This document shows, one piece after another, positions 37,701 through 52,030 of a DNA stretch of 64,000 nt. Source of the stretch: Apis mellifera (Eukaryota > Arthropoda > Insecta > Hymenoptera > Apidae); the NCBI RefSeq assembly GCF_003254395.2, contig NC_037652.1, positions 9,445,001 to 9,509,000 of the forward strand, written 5' to 3'. Position numbers and translations under genes: made by a program. Positions within the stretch are counted from its first letter, which is position 1, and every line of letters begins with the position of its first letter. The notes below the pieces were generated by a model. It had not been told where the DNA came from and did not search any database. It saw only the letters and a program-made list of their open reading frames with translations.

Positions 37701-40700
37701 TTCCAGTATGAATTAATAAATGTTCTAATTCCCTTGCAATTGCTTTTACTTTGCATTCACTAATTTTACAAAGGAATTTTGTTTTTGTTTTAAAAATAAA
37801 ATCTATATCATCTTCAGATTTTATAATAAAATTTAATTCACGAATTAAACTATTATATTCTTGTAACATTTCTACTATATTAAATAGATATTTGTAATAC
37901 TTGGAAAATGGAAATAAACTTCCAGAAAATATTGGTTGCAGAAATTGATGTGCAGATGGCGGAGGTAAACCCATATGAGTAATTGTTGGATAACGAAAAG
38001 GCATATCAGCTACCTGAAAACTTATATTAATGTATAATTTTATCATATATATCATAATATCTTCAATCTATATTATATATCATATCATAATATAACTCAT
38101 TTAATCTGGTCAAAATATTAATAATTTATTATATTATTTAAAATAATACGAATAAATAATATAATAAATAATTATTTATTATTCAAAATATAAAAAATCA
38201 AATTTGAATAAAAATTTATTTATTTATTTTTTTAATTTATATTATTATATATATATATATATATATATATAATAGTAAAATTAAATGCATACGATATACA
38301 TTTCAGAAATACATGTTTAGAATGTAAAATTAATAATAAAATTAATAATAAATTTTCGTTCATTAATAATCTTTAATACAAATTGTAATTGAATATAATT
38401 TAAACTATTAAAAATTTGTTTTATAAAAAACATTATTAATTATATAATTAATAATTCAATTTGATTTTATTAAATATTTTATTTATAATGATTAATACAT
38501 ATTAATTTATGTATAATAATTAATACTTACTTCTATGTTGTCAATATTATAACTATTTGGTATAATATCAACTTGAAGTAATAAAGCAACAGCATTTCTT
38601 ACACATTTAGGTAAGCTATCAGCTGATATCTTCAAAATATTTAAACACGTTGCAAGTCTTTTTGCAAATGAAACCTTCTCAATATTCCATGTTGCTCGAA
38701 ATTTATTAGATAAAAATATTTCCACAATTAAACAACCGAGAATTTGTTGTTCTTTAATACGTCCACTAGCCACGATTTGTTTATAATTTGTGAATGACTC
38801 ATGTAATTCAATTTGAGGTTTATAAACTTGAGAACTCATTTTATTTATGAATGTATGCATTGTTTCAACATGCATGATAGCTGTAACAGGATTATAATCT
38901 TTTGGAAGAGTTATCATCTGATTTATAGATTTATCTTGTTTAGTGTCTTCGGTAGTAAGTAAAGAACCTCGAGAACGACTTAATAATCGACTTAAAACCA
39001 AAGGAGATGATTTCGATGTATTTATAATTGATAATTCTTCTTCTTCAAATCCAGAACTATGACCTTCATCATCACTAGTTCTATTTCCAGATTGATCACT
39101 TCCTATAATAAATTATTTGATTAATATCGAATAAAAATAAAATTATTTCACAAAATATTAAAAATTTTATATTAAACATACTATATTTATTAATTAAAAA
39201 AGATGAGCGTAATCGTGGTGGAATCTTACACCAATAAGGTGAAGGAATAATTTTTTGTGGATGTGGTTGCGTAAAAAGTTGAACAATACCAGAATTGGTT
39301 AAACTTGTATGATTATCAACAAGTTGTAAACAAACATTTTTTGATTTTACCGCAGCTGAACCAGATAATCTATAATATAAAAAAATTAAATAATAATAAT
39401 AATAATATATATTATTGTATATTAAAATAAACATCTTATACTTGTAACCAAAAGTTAAATCTATCCAATGATGTAGTCTTTCAGAAACATAAAAACTTTC
39501 TAAAGCTTCTCTATGTCTTTCAATAAAATCTTCCGGTGATGTAGCCCATCCTGGAATTTCTAAATCTGGTAAATCTTCATGAATAGACTGTAATTTATTG
39601 ATCGTTATATATATTTTACAATTAATTATATATATTATGAAAGATTAAATTAATTATTTTTATCTTACCTTAAAAACTCTAGGATCAGTAAAAAATTGTG
39701 GTATACATTCATCTGGACTCCAATCATGTAATCTCTGTATCGAAGCAGGATATTCTCCTGGTACCCATTGCGGTCGTACATATTTACAAAGGACGGATTT
39801 ATTATAACGACGAGAAAGATAAACATAATATGTAATTTCTGATAATACATCCGATACATGATGTCCTACCTATAAATATTGTCAAAATAATAATTCATTA
39901 AATAATTATTATACTTTAAAATTTAATTGTTAAATACTTACTTCAGTCGATTGTGAATCAAATGTTAAATCCAATTGCCTATCACCTTTGTTTAATCGAA
40001 ATTTTGATTTTGTCAAATCTCTCCAATTACCACCACATCTTGATGTAAAATCTGTGACCCAAGGCATCACATGATGACAACTTGGATCACCATATCTTCT
40101 GCCAGCCAAATTATTTAACGCAGTTAAATAATCATAATTGCTAATACAATTATACACCCACATTTCACATAATTTTTCAATATTTTCATTCATTCCAAAA
40201 TTAGAATTCCCTTGTAATGTTAAATTTGATGAAATTGTATCAAAATTTCTTTTATATCCATTAAAATTTTTGGTTCTTATTTCTTGACTATTAATGGAAA
40301 CTTTAGAATATTCATTTTCAGACTTTATATATATGTTGTCATTTACTTTTGGTAATACCTAATAATATAAAATCTAAGAAAGTAGTTATAATTTCAAAAG
40401 AAAATTAAATAAATAAAAAATATCTAAATATCTAATAAAAAATGATGACATATAATATTAACCTGAATAGTAAAATTATCCATAATTAATATATCACTAA
40501 GGGTAATTTCACCTAATACTAAACCTTTATCATGCAAGTCTCTAGATAATTGCAATAATTGATATATTAAAAACAATGGTTTTCCATGACTCATACTTAA
40601 AGCAGCAGGACTGTACATTACACATCTTTAACAGCAATAAATAATAGAATTATTTAATATATAAGAAATTATAATTGAAATACATGTATAATATATATGT

Positions 40701-42272
40701 ATAATATATACTTACTCACGTAAAGAATATTGTGCTGTTTGTTCATGCAATGTTAAAAAAGCAGATGTAGTTTCGATAGCAAATAATATTGGAAGGAGAT
40801 TGCAATGTACTTCAGTTGATATACCAGGCAATATAGATATCACTAATCCATTTTGTATTTGTATCAGAGTACAACCATACATTTTCTGTAATACTTCTTG
40901 CATAATCCAAATATCACTTACATTAGCAATTATATTGTATTGTTCTTTATGTTCTACACAATTCCATGGACCTATAATATAAAATATAAAAAAAAATCAA
41001 TCTATTTTTTTTATTAAATAATTAATATTAAATAATATATAACTAAGTATATATAAGTAATAAATTATATTATAAGTATATATAAGTATTAAATTATATA
41101 TATAACTAAAGAATTATATATATCGTATAAATATTAAATTTATTTAAACATACATACTGTAATATTTTTTATAACATTCTTTCCATAAATTTCGATAATT
41201 AGTTTCCGCAACATAATGCATCAATTGTGAATATGTCAAATCTGTATGAGTATTTCCATTTATATTCCTTCCTCTTGGAAGTGGAATAGCATACTTGTGT
41301 TGTTTTTCGTAAATCTGGGAATTATTATTAAGAATTATTTATAAAGAGAATAAAAGCATTAAAAATATTATTCTGTGATAATATGATATGATATGATATG
41401 ATATGATATATCTATGATAATGATTCTGTGATATAACTATGGTAATTAATTAATAATTAATAATATAATATTATAATAATAAATAATTTATGTCCTATTA
41501 TGTCCTATTATATTATGTCCTAATTTACATACGATTTGACATATATAACAAACAAAATTATATGAATGTAATTTATTTTTGAAGTTATAATGTTTTCAAA
41601 AAAAATTTATAATTCAATCAATAATTAAAAAGAATATTTGAAACAAATTAAAAAAATGAGCATGTTTTTAATTTATTTTTTTACAGTTTATTCAATAAAT
41701 TAATAAATAAATATATTATTTTTGTAATTAATCAATAAATATATCACAAGAGAATTAATTTAATGAATAAATAATAAAAGGATTTTTTTGTTATTATATT
41801 ATTATTGTATATTATAATTTCAGAATGCAATAAATACAGTAATTACTTAAATTTTTACATATATATATATATAATTTTTTTGTAGAAAAATTAATATTTT
41901 CATTATATGGTAACCTAAAATTATTTAATTTTCAAAATATTTTAAAAAATATATAAAATAACATAATTTGTATACATATATATATATATATATATTTTAT
42001 ACATATATATATATAAAATTATAAAAAATTTTTTGAAATAATAAAAATTAACATACTTTAACATATACTCTTATCCAATCTGGACCTAAATCTTCAAGCA
42101 CAGGATAAGCTGCAATTTCATCTGCACTTAATCGTTCATGATAAATGAATGAAATTGGACCTGTATTAAGTAAATTATTCAACCAATTTTTGTGAATAGT
42201 TAAACAAATTCTACCATCTATTACTTTTATATATTTTGGCGGCACAAGCAACTCTTTCGTTATTATATCCAT
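31610..42272 (-). CDS. WDR81: WDR81 (kinase-like, BEACH and WD40 protein)
   Basis: WDR81 works with WDR91 on endosomes to restrain class III PI3K activity and allow early-to-late endosome conversion; it also has a role in aggregate clearance. 22 coding exons, 5' to 3': 42057-42272, 41158-41314, 40716-40971, 40463-40625, 39942-40358, 39669-39869, 39442-39587, 39182-39369, 38531-39102, 37592-38013, 37097-37390, 36381-36541, 35540-36214, 35285-35460, 34926-35206, 34538-34667, 34200-34368, 33657-34066, 32874-33167, 32529-32678, 32342-32448, 31610-31841; 5817 nt, 1938 aa, close to human WDR81 (about 1941). The BEACH domain starts near residue 331 (NNLAGRRYGDPSCHHVMPWV, SKFRLNKGDRQLD). WD40 repeats start near 1640 (GHTNSVRCLYV, SGGRDKTVKLWS) and run to the end. 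Exon 4 has a kinase-like LHDKGLVLGEITLSDIL. Serine/acidic low-complexity stretches lie in exons 9 and 13. No breaks. Lies tandem downstream of GCN2. Confidence 0.96.
34681..34742. repeat. (CA)6(TA)25 microsatellite against a WDR81 acceptor
   Basis: On the WDR81 sense strand this reads (TA)25 then (TG)6, ending 13 nt before the AG of the acceptor of the 130-nt exon 34538-34667. It therefore occupies the usual pyrimidine-tract and branch-point zone. Confidence 0.9.
41384..41410. repeat. Tandem ATGAT pentamer repeat in a WDR81 intron
   Basis: Five tandem copies of a five-base GATAT/ATGAT unit inside WDR81 intron 1 (41315-42056). The rest of this 742-nt intron is AT-rich, with TA tracts near 41970-42020. 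Other WDR81 introns over 300 nt (38014-38530, 36542-37096, 33168-33656, 31842-32341) hold nothing I recognise. Confidence 0.75.
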
Positions 42273-42703
42273 TTTATATCTTTATACTTTATATCTATAA
42301 AAATTAAATTTATAATTATATTTTTTGTATATATTTAAATAAAAAACAGTATATTATATCCTTAATTTATATTCTTAACCATTAATGATATAATTTTATA
42401 TCATATTTATAATATAATAAAAAAGATAGCGTAACAAGCATTTATTACGTATGTTTACTTAGTCATTTAATGTCATACACAGCTGATAATATACCTGTAT
42501 ATAGTAAATGAACAGCTGATTTTAGACGCCATATTTAAATATAATTGTATAATATATAACAAATAAAATATATTTGAAAACAAATTTTTTATATAATAAT
42601 TATATCATAAATTTTAAAAATATATTTCATGTATTTTATTTATTTATTACTTATTTATTGTTTTTCTTTAATATTTAAATTGTCTAAAATTTCTATGTAC
42701 AGT

Positions 42704-42736
<33 letters not shown>

Positions 42737-43436
42737 CAGGATTTATATGGGTAATTAGTTTGTTTTCTGTCATTACTATTTTATTTATCATACGAATAAA
42801 AACATTTCTGTTATTTTATTTTTATAAATTCTTTTCTTTTAATAATTTTTTTAAGTTATATAACAAAATATTGGATATATTTCATAAAATGATATTTCAA
42901 TCTATTGAAAAAAAAAAAAAAAAATAGACAATGGGAAACAAAAAAAATAAAATGCAGGTAAAATACTGTATTGAAAATATTCGTTTCATTATCATTTTTT
43001 AATGTTCAACTTTTTTCATTTTATATATATATATATATATATCGCAATTTGTAATATCTGTAAATATCTATATATTTCCTCTTTTCGATTCGAACATTAA
43101 ATTTTCTATAATCATTTTTTTATGTAAACCTATATAAACAATGAAAAAAATATTATATGATAATCATAAGATAATATATCAATGATTTTGAATCTTGAAT
43201 CAAATATTATCGATTAATTTCAATTGATGTTCACAATGTTTATTACGAAGTTAGGTTAGGTTATTCGTTTTACTATTTTTATTGCATACAGTGAAAGAGA
43301 TAAAAATTATTTTGAAATATAAACAATTTCACAAAAAATTATTTTATTATGAATCACTTAATAACATTTGTTATATATTTTTGCTTTTACAAATTTTATA
43401 TCTTCTGTCATGAATCTTTTGTAAAAAAAAACTTAT
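42273..43436. promoter_or_regulatory. Region between GCN2 stop and WDR81 start, with paired E-boxes
   Basis: 1.16 kb holding the GCN2 3' UTR and the WDR81 promoter, both for the minus strand. Two identical ACAGCTGAT words carry palindromic E-boxes CAGCTG at 42480-42485 and 42513-42518, 33 bp apart and about 210-245 bp upstream of the WDR81 ATG. TA tracts lie near 42715-42735 and 43022-43042, and a TTAGGTTAGG run near 43250. The plus-strand ORF 43349-43567 is the antisense shadow of the last GCN2 exon. Confidence 0.55.
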
Positions 43437-46400
43437 TTATAGAAGAGTCATGTATTGATTATCGATTAAACTGTACAGTATTAATACGGGTCGTTGTTTT
43501 TCTTTTCTTACTTCTTGCATTTCTTCACATATCTCCTTTATATACTTCTTATGTCTTGGATGTCTAAGACAAAATAAAAAAATTTTTATCAGCAAGAAGT
43601 TAATAATTAATTTTAAACAAGAATTAAAAATTATTTTATTATATTATAAAGTCATTTATATTATAAAGTCAATTCAAGAAATCTATTTTTTTACACATAT
43701 ATGATATTTTTTTTTCTATATAGAAAAACATTTATTTTCTTTATAATCATAAAAATAAATTTTAAACATCACTCATTCAATAGTGAAAAAAAATTTAATT
43801 AACATCGATATATTCAGATATTTGTTACTTGATACAACACTTGCCATTGGATAAAGAAGTTATTATCTTGAACAACAAATTGTTAAAACTGACGCAAATT
43901 ATGTTGATATTATGCATTAAATGAACCCACTTCTATTATAAAATACACATAATTGATATGAATATATCGATGCGGTTCATAATTCATATTGGTATTGTAT
44001 TATTAAATTAAAAAAAGATAACTATAATCTTTTTTTACTATACATATTATTTAATCATTCAAACCATAAATTAAATATAGTGAAATTATATATATCATTC
44101 AAATACAGTAAAAAAATTGTACATTATTTTTTTGTTTCTTTTTAAATTTTAAATATAATTTCACAAAAATAAAAATAAAAATAAATATAAATAAATATAA
44201 AAGTAAAAATAAAAACTTACTTGTCTATAATAACTTGTATACTTTTTAAAAAATTTTGATCTTCTTCATCAATCTCTAAGAAACTTATTATTATTCTTAC
44301 AACACTCATTTCTAAAAATACTGCAAATATTTCAATAGGAATTTTATGTGAAATTCTCTGAAAATATGTAGACATCTGTGCAATCATAGAATTTTTTAAA
44401 CTTCTTCTTGAACTACCAGAAAGTTTATCTCTTTCTGATAAAATAAAATTAATATTAACATTAACTGGATTATTATTACTTAAAAAATTATCACTTGTCA
44501 CAGTTTTGCTTTCAGATCTATTTAAGATGGGTATAGAATTATCTAATCTTTGAAAAAACTCTCCAATTTCTTGATTGCTCATTTTTTTTTCTTGAAATCT
44601 ATCACGTTCCCAACTTTGGATTCTCACACTTCCTTTTTCTCCATTTTTTAAAAAAATGACATGATTGATAGAATTTTCTCGACAATATTCAAGAATTTCT
44701 TCAAGGGAAATTAAATCTAAAATTGTAACTTTAAGTCCAAGATTCCATAATTCTTTTAAAAGATTAATCATCTCTTTTCCGCGATGATGATTATCCATAC
44801 AAGATATAGCAACGTTGATTCCATATTTACATTCTACAGATTCCGAAGTTTCTGAAACTGCAGAAACTAATTTTTCTAACGAGATACTAATTCCGGCGCC
44901 ATATTGTTTAATTTCTTTACTAGCCATTCCAGTACGTTCAAGAATTTTTTTAAAAGAAGAGAGCATTTTATCGTAACGACCTCCTGCTGCTATTACTTCC
45001 TCTCCATTTTTTTTTTTACGCCATTTAACTTCGCATGTAATTTGATAAATTATACCGCTATGTTGATTTACATTATGTACTAGAAGAGGTACTACCACTA
45101 TAGGCCACTATAAAATTCAAATTTTATTATATTTTTATAAACTAATTTTATATAATAATTTTCCTAATTATTCAATTGAAATTTTTCAATTCTTTTGAAA
45201 TAAAGATAATATCTTACCTTTATACCCAATGTTTCAATATTCTCCATAACTATCTCAATTTCTTTCAATCCTTCTCTAGCAAAAACAGCAGCATCTCCTT
45301 TCCTTCGTGTAATCGTTTTTAAAACACTATGAATTTTAGCAACAGAACTTTCAGTTTCAAATAAATTGAATAACGTTTCCATAGCCTGATCAGTCAAACA
45401 TAAACTTATTAAATGGGTCTGTATTTGAAATCTTGTAAATTTTCCATCACGTGCATCTCGAAGAATCGAATAAATATCTTGATATTTTTCTTTATCAACT
45501 CCACAATACATTAACACAGCTTGTAATAAAGAGGTATGATTCAAGCGAATAGTAAAATTCCGTTCTTGTAACGAAGGTAATTCATTAATGATTTCCCAGA
45601 CAATGTATATTAATTCAGCTTCCATTAAAAGATTATCAGGAATGGGATTTATTATATCAAATGCACACTCATAAAGTTCTCTTGGATGAAAGCCTAAAAC
45701 CTAAAAAAATAAAATTATATAAGAAAAAAATATATAAAAAAAATATATAAGATATTAAAAAATTTTATTCATATCATATACGTAATATATTTAAATATTT
45801 TTGTACATTGATTTTTAAAATATTAAGTAATATTATAAAATAATTATACCTTTTTATCTCTAAAGACTCTTTCTATAGCATATCTTCTAATATGCGGTAC
45901 ATTGTTCCATACAATATATCTTGCAAATACGGCACGTAAATCATGAGGGATACAAACGATGTTTCCATTGCGAGTCATTAATTTGACACTAGAAGGTGAA
46001 AAACTACAGAACTGGTGAGATTTTGGTATTAATAGAGGAGTCCCTAAATAAACACCGCCATGTCTTTGAAAAACTTCGATTACTTTGGACTTTACTCCTT
46101 CCTGATACTTTCTCCAAGCAATAAAGTTGATATGACTTCTACTAGGTAAATTCATATCGTAAGTGATATCATCTGCTGGACTAACTTCCTGCATAAAACA
46201 GCATGAAATCAAATATTTATATGCTTTGCTTTGATTATTGGAAAGAGTGCGACGAATCATCTCTTGCAGTTCCGTTTCTTCGAGTCGTGCAGGAGGTAAA
46301 TATTCTGAAGAAAGAAGTTCTTGAGCCGTGGGTCGTTGACTAGGATCGTGATTCAATAACCAGCTATAACGATAAAATTAATGTATATTAACTAATTTAA

Positions 46401-49400
46401 ATGTTAAGTATAATATTTAATCTATATTTTATTTATATTTATATTAATTTATATTAATTAAATTTATATAATTTATATTAATTATAAATTATAATTTTAA
46501 TTTTTAACATAAAATTAATAACGAATTTTTATTATGTATATAATTTTTACTATACCGTAAAATATGAATTTGTCGTGACATATCAGCTTGTTGCATTTCC
46601 GAGGGAAATATAATTTCTTTCGATCGTAAATTAAGTAAAATCTTAATTCGTTCCATTCCCGTAGTTAAAGATTTGTAGCACATTTCAAATAATATTACTC
46701 CAAGACTATAAATGTCCACTTTTTGATTGTAAATAGCTTTCGCTGCTTTCGTTGTAAGTTCTGGAGCTACGTAAAGTGCCGTGCCAACTTGTCCTGTCAA
46801 AGATCCAACTTCTTCTGTACCAAAACTAATACCTAAAATATATAATATATTATATGTGAAAATCTGAAAAGATAACAACAGATATAATTTTTATTCATAA
46901 TATTTTATTCACGATGATGATATTTCATTTTTGCGTTTATTTTAATTTTTTTAATCAACTTTTAAGTTTTCTATTTATTTTGTTCGAATATCTATATATA
47001 ATAAAAAAATTTTTTTATAAAAGTTATTCAAATTCGGTGAAGTTTCAAAAACTTATTCAAATTCTTTAAACAGAAATTAGAATTTCGAAATTAATTAATC
47101 TAAATTCCCGATTATATCTATTAAGATCATATCATCTATTTAAGATCATAATATTAATTTCAATGTTAATAAATAAATTTTAGAATTTTAAATTTTTCTG
47201 AGCATTTACCTTTCTCTAAACCTTGAAATTCTTTGTCAGTTTCCATCGTGTGTACAAAAGATGAAAGTATATTTGTTGTAGCTAGACCAAAATCTCCAAT
47301 CTTTACATGATCGTTACTATCCAAAAATATATTTACTGGTTTCAGATCTCGATGTATCATCCCTTGTTGATGAATATGTGCCAGACCTTCAACAATTTCT
47401 CGAAATAATCTCCATACTCTTTCTCGATCTTCATGAAGCCCCCCATCAATTGCTGTTCGTAAAGTACTCTTTTCACAAAATTCCATTTGAATGTACATAA
47501 ATTGAATTTCTCTGACCATTTCTTTTGATTCATCTATATTTCCGTTTTCGTTGTTATTTATATTTGACGCAGATGTTTGGTAATTCGTATCTTTTTCGAA
47601 TTCTATGCTATCAGAAGAATCCATTCTTAAAAGATTTTGCATTCTGAAAAATTTATAATAAATCATTCATTGAATATTACATCTAAAAAATTTTAGTTTT
47701 AAAAATTATAAATTAAAAATTTTGCAATATTACTTTAAACTGCATTATTATAACTTTTTATTTTTATGTTATAATAGATTTATTGCTATTCATAAAATTA
47801 TTCAAATATCTATCAATGAAACGAATAAAATTAAATTAAAAATATTTTTTTAAATTAAAAACATTTTTCTTAAAAGATTAAATACAATTTTAATATTCAT
47901 ATAATTTCGACAATAGCTATTTTTTTTATTGCAAAAGTATTATATAATCTATAAATCACCATTTTAAAAATTAATCTCTTACAAAAACGCACAATCTTCA
48001 TCACTGTCAGTGTCACTCGAAGCGTCACTATTATCTTCATCGCTATCAGCTGGAAGTGTTGTATTTGTTCGAGATTTATATGAAACATTCCATTCAACTT
48101 CGTGTAGTGGTGGTGCCAATTTTTCGATATCATCCATTCCTAAATGCTAAAAATTGAATGAAAAGAATTAAAAAGAAAAGAAAAAAAAAAAAAAAAAAAA
48201 AATTAAAACAGAAGTTATATATGAACTTTTAATATATTCGATATATTTAAAATTAATTTTTTATTCAAATAATAATATTTTTATAATATTTAATATATTA
48301 ATTTTTTTTATTTCTTATAATACTTATAAAAACAATGAAATTCTTGTGAATTCTTGTCAAATTTTTTAACAATTATAATAAAAAAGAAATTTTAAATTAT
48401 TAATTAAATTGATTAAAAAATTCTTCATGAAATTAAATAAAATTTAAATGTTGTGATAATATATTATCACTTATCAATGAAACGAATATTTAAATTCAAA
48501 ATAGAATATTTATATTCATAAATAAAATTTATATTTAAACAATCAAAAAATTAATTCATTAATTAATAAATTAATATGAATATCTATAATAATTACATTA
48601 AGCGGATCTGGACTCTTTCTTTCGGAAAATGTTATGGATAATCGTTCTTCTACCGCATCAGTTATTATAGCACTTTCTATCCATGAATTATAATATCGTA
48701 CTACATTCTCATGATTCATTCGTGACAACAATTTCACTTCTCTAGTAATTTTTTTATTAAGTTGTTTATTTTTTGGATTTAATTCTATCCTTTTAATAGC
48801 GTAAATTCCACCATCTAATTTATTCTTCACTTTAAGAACATCGCCGAAAGCACCCCTACCAAGCCATTCAAGAATTTCAAACTCATTTGTAATTCTTGAA
48901 TGACTACCTAACGGAGGTACATATTGTCGAATATCTGTATCAGGTTCTTCCGGTTCATGAATCTCCTGTTCATCTTTTCGTGATATTTTTGGAGGTGATA
49001 ATGCATGGGCTAAAGGTGTTTTTATAAATGAATGTTGTAATAGTTGTTCGGCGGACCAACGTTTTCTTTCATCATTGATAAGGCACTTTAATAAAAAATC
49101 TTGTAGATCAGGCTGAAACATTTGAAGAATTATAATTTTTTATGATACAAATTTTCTTAAAAAAGAAAATACAATTTAATTACAATGCAATTTATTATAC
49201 AAAATGCATTTCGAATAATATTTTTTATTTCAAAATAATGCAACATTCTTATTTTCACCGTATTAATAAGCAATTACGATTTATCAATGAAAACAGAAAT
49301 TGGAGGAAACAGTTAGAATATAATTTATATATCTATTATTTTTATTTAAAATCATATGATCATTGATTTTTTAATCATTTGATCATTTTAACATCATGAT

Positions 49401-51984
49401 TCAATGTAATGATATTAAAAAAAAAAGTTCAATTTTTGTCTAATCTTACGTGTTTTAATTAATAATAAAATTGAAAAATCGGAAATATTACATTACAATT
49501 GATTTATAATTAATTATACAAATAAATATTTATTTATTATTATACTATTTATTTTTATACATTATTATTACTATATTTTATGAAAATTGAAATAAAGAAA
49601 TAAAGAAATAAAAAAATAAAGAATTTTTTAGTAATAAATAATTTGTTATTTAAAATTTTATTAAAAAATTATTAAAAAATTATAAAAATATTATTCTTAG
49701 ATTTTTTTATTAAAATTCATATATTTTATTAAAATTATTAATAAATATTATATTATTAATAAATATTATTAATAAATATTGATTATACGAAATATTTTTT
49801 CATTACGCATAATTTTTTTATTTTTTACTTTTGGAATCTTTAATTCATTTATCTTTTTTATTTATATCTAATATTAATATCGTTCAAAATACTCGTATAT
49901 GTTAAAAATATATTTTAATTATAAAAATATATTTAATTTAAAAAATATATATATTATAAAAATATATTATTAAATATATATATATTAAAATATTAAAATA
50001 GTATATTAAAATAATACCTGTATAATTGTCTTTGGATCAATTTTATCTCCAGAAACTATGATTCCATTTAATAAAGAAAACATAAGAATACCAAAACGAT
50101 AAATATCTGCTTTTTTCCCACCTCTGCCTTGTATACTTGGAAAATCTGGTTCAGATTTAACTAATGCACATGTCTGATAAATATCAGATAATCTTTTATT
50201 CAAAGAATAATCTGACAATCTAACCGTTCCTGTACTATCAATGTAGATACTAGTATCACGTAGATCTTTATGGACAACATTATTTTCGTGAAGATATTTT
50301 AACGCAGAAAGAATTCCAGTTGCTAGATATCGTAGAAAATCGATGTTTACCGGGATGTTTTCCAATAAGAAAAAAGAGCAACTGCTACCTATCTGAAATT
50401 CGGTAAACAATTAATTTATTTAATTCTTATTATTGATATTTAAAATTGCATAATTTTATGTATATTTCAATATTAATATTAAAATATCAATAAATATTCA
50501 TATAAAACGTCAATGTTCAAATTGCAATTTTAAATGTAATTTTAAAAGATAAATTATAGATACATTAAATGCATAATTTTATGTAAAATAATAAACTGAA
50601 TTAATTAATTTATAAAACTTATATCATAGAAAAAAATATATTTTTTTATATACATATAATTAGTAATTTTATATCCTATATTTATACAATATATTTATAC
50701 TTGCTATTATGTTTATTGTGGTTACTTTTAAAGAAATTGCATAAATACGAATCTTTGGTCTAAATCACATTTATACATATATTTATCATTGCTTTTTACC
50801 ACGAACTCTTGAAGAACATAGATAAGTACATCATCTTCTTCTTGTAAATACTTCATATTTAAATAATGTACAAGATTTGGATGATGTAATTTATGTAGAT
50901 GGTTTACTTCTTGCTCTAAACTTCCTACTTGTTTCATAATATGTTGAATATTATTTTCATCAATTTTGTTATTCACTTTCAATATCCATTCACTAATCGC
51001 AAATAATTCTCCAGTTGTCATATCAACACCTGCATAAACAACCGATCCTTTAGTACTATGACCCATACATTTTGCTCTGTACACCTGTCGTTCACCTATA
51101 GAAATGATTACAAAAAAATGAATAAAAATTGCAATTATTTCTTTTTTTTTATATTTACAATTATAACGATTAATTTATAATTTATAAAATAAAAATAATA
51201 TTGAATATATTAAAATTTATAATTCCTTGGACACTTAAAACTTTAATGCATTTTTCTATCATATAAGTTTTTATTCTAATTATATAAATTATAAAATCTT
51301 CGAATTATACGTATATTTATATAAAATGTTTTCGAGTAAGTCAAGTTTGAAAATTTTTCAAACGTAAGTGAAATCGATTGTTATAATTTTCTGATTTGAA
51401 AATAAATAAATTATCTTAAGAGGATATTTTACATGAATGAAAATAAGTAAAAAGATAATAATTTTAAACACATTTCTAATTCTAAATACAAAAATACAGA
51501 GAAAATATCGAAAATAGAGAAAAATCATATCACTTTTATCTAAAAAAGACAAATGATTATGCACACATTGCGAAATTTTAATATTTATTTAATATTTATT
51601 ATTTTCTTTTACTTTTTATTTCATATTAATAAAAATAAAAATTTAAGTAAAAATAAATTTTAATAAATATAATCAATCATATACCTTTATTATGATCGAA
51701 ATGCAGTAATTTCGTTCCTCTATGTTCGCAAAGGAAACCATCGGAACTTTCAGAACTACTAGCACATCTTCTTCGAGAATAAATCCGTGATCTTTCTTGA
51801 GGAGATGACGGTATCGATTGAGAGAGATTATTCGATCGTTCATTACACAAACGAATAGATTCTTTTCGATTACGAAGCTCAGCTTTTAAAGCTTCTTGCC
51901 TTTTTTGAATTTCATCTTGTAATACCTGAAATTTATTTATACGATGAGATATTCATAATTAAACGGATATTACATATATGTATA

Positions 51985-52030
<46 letters not shown>

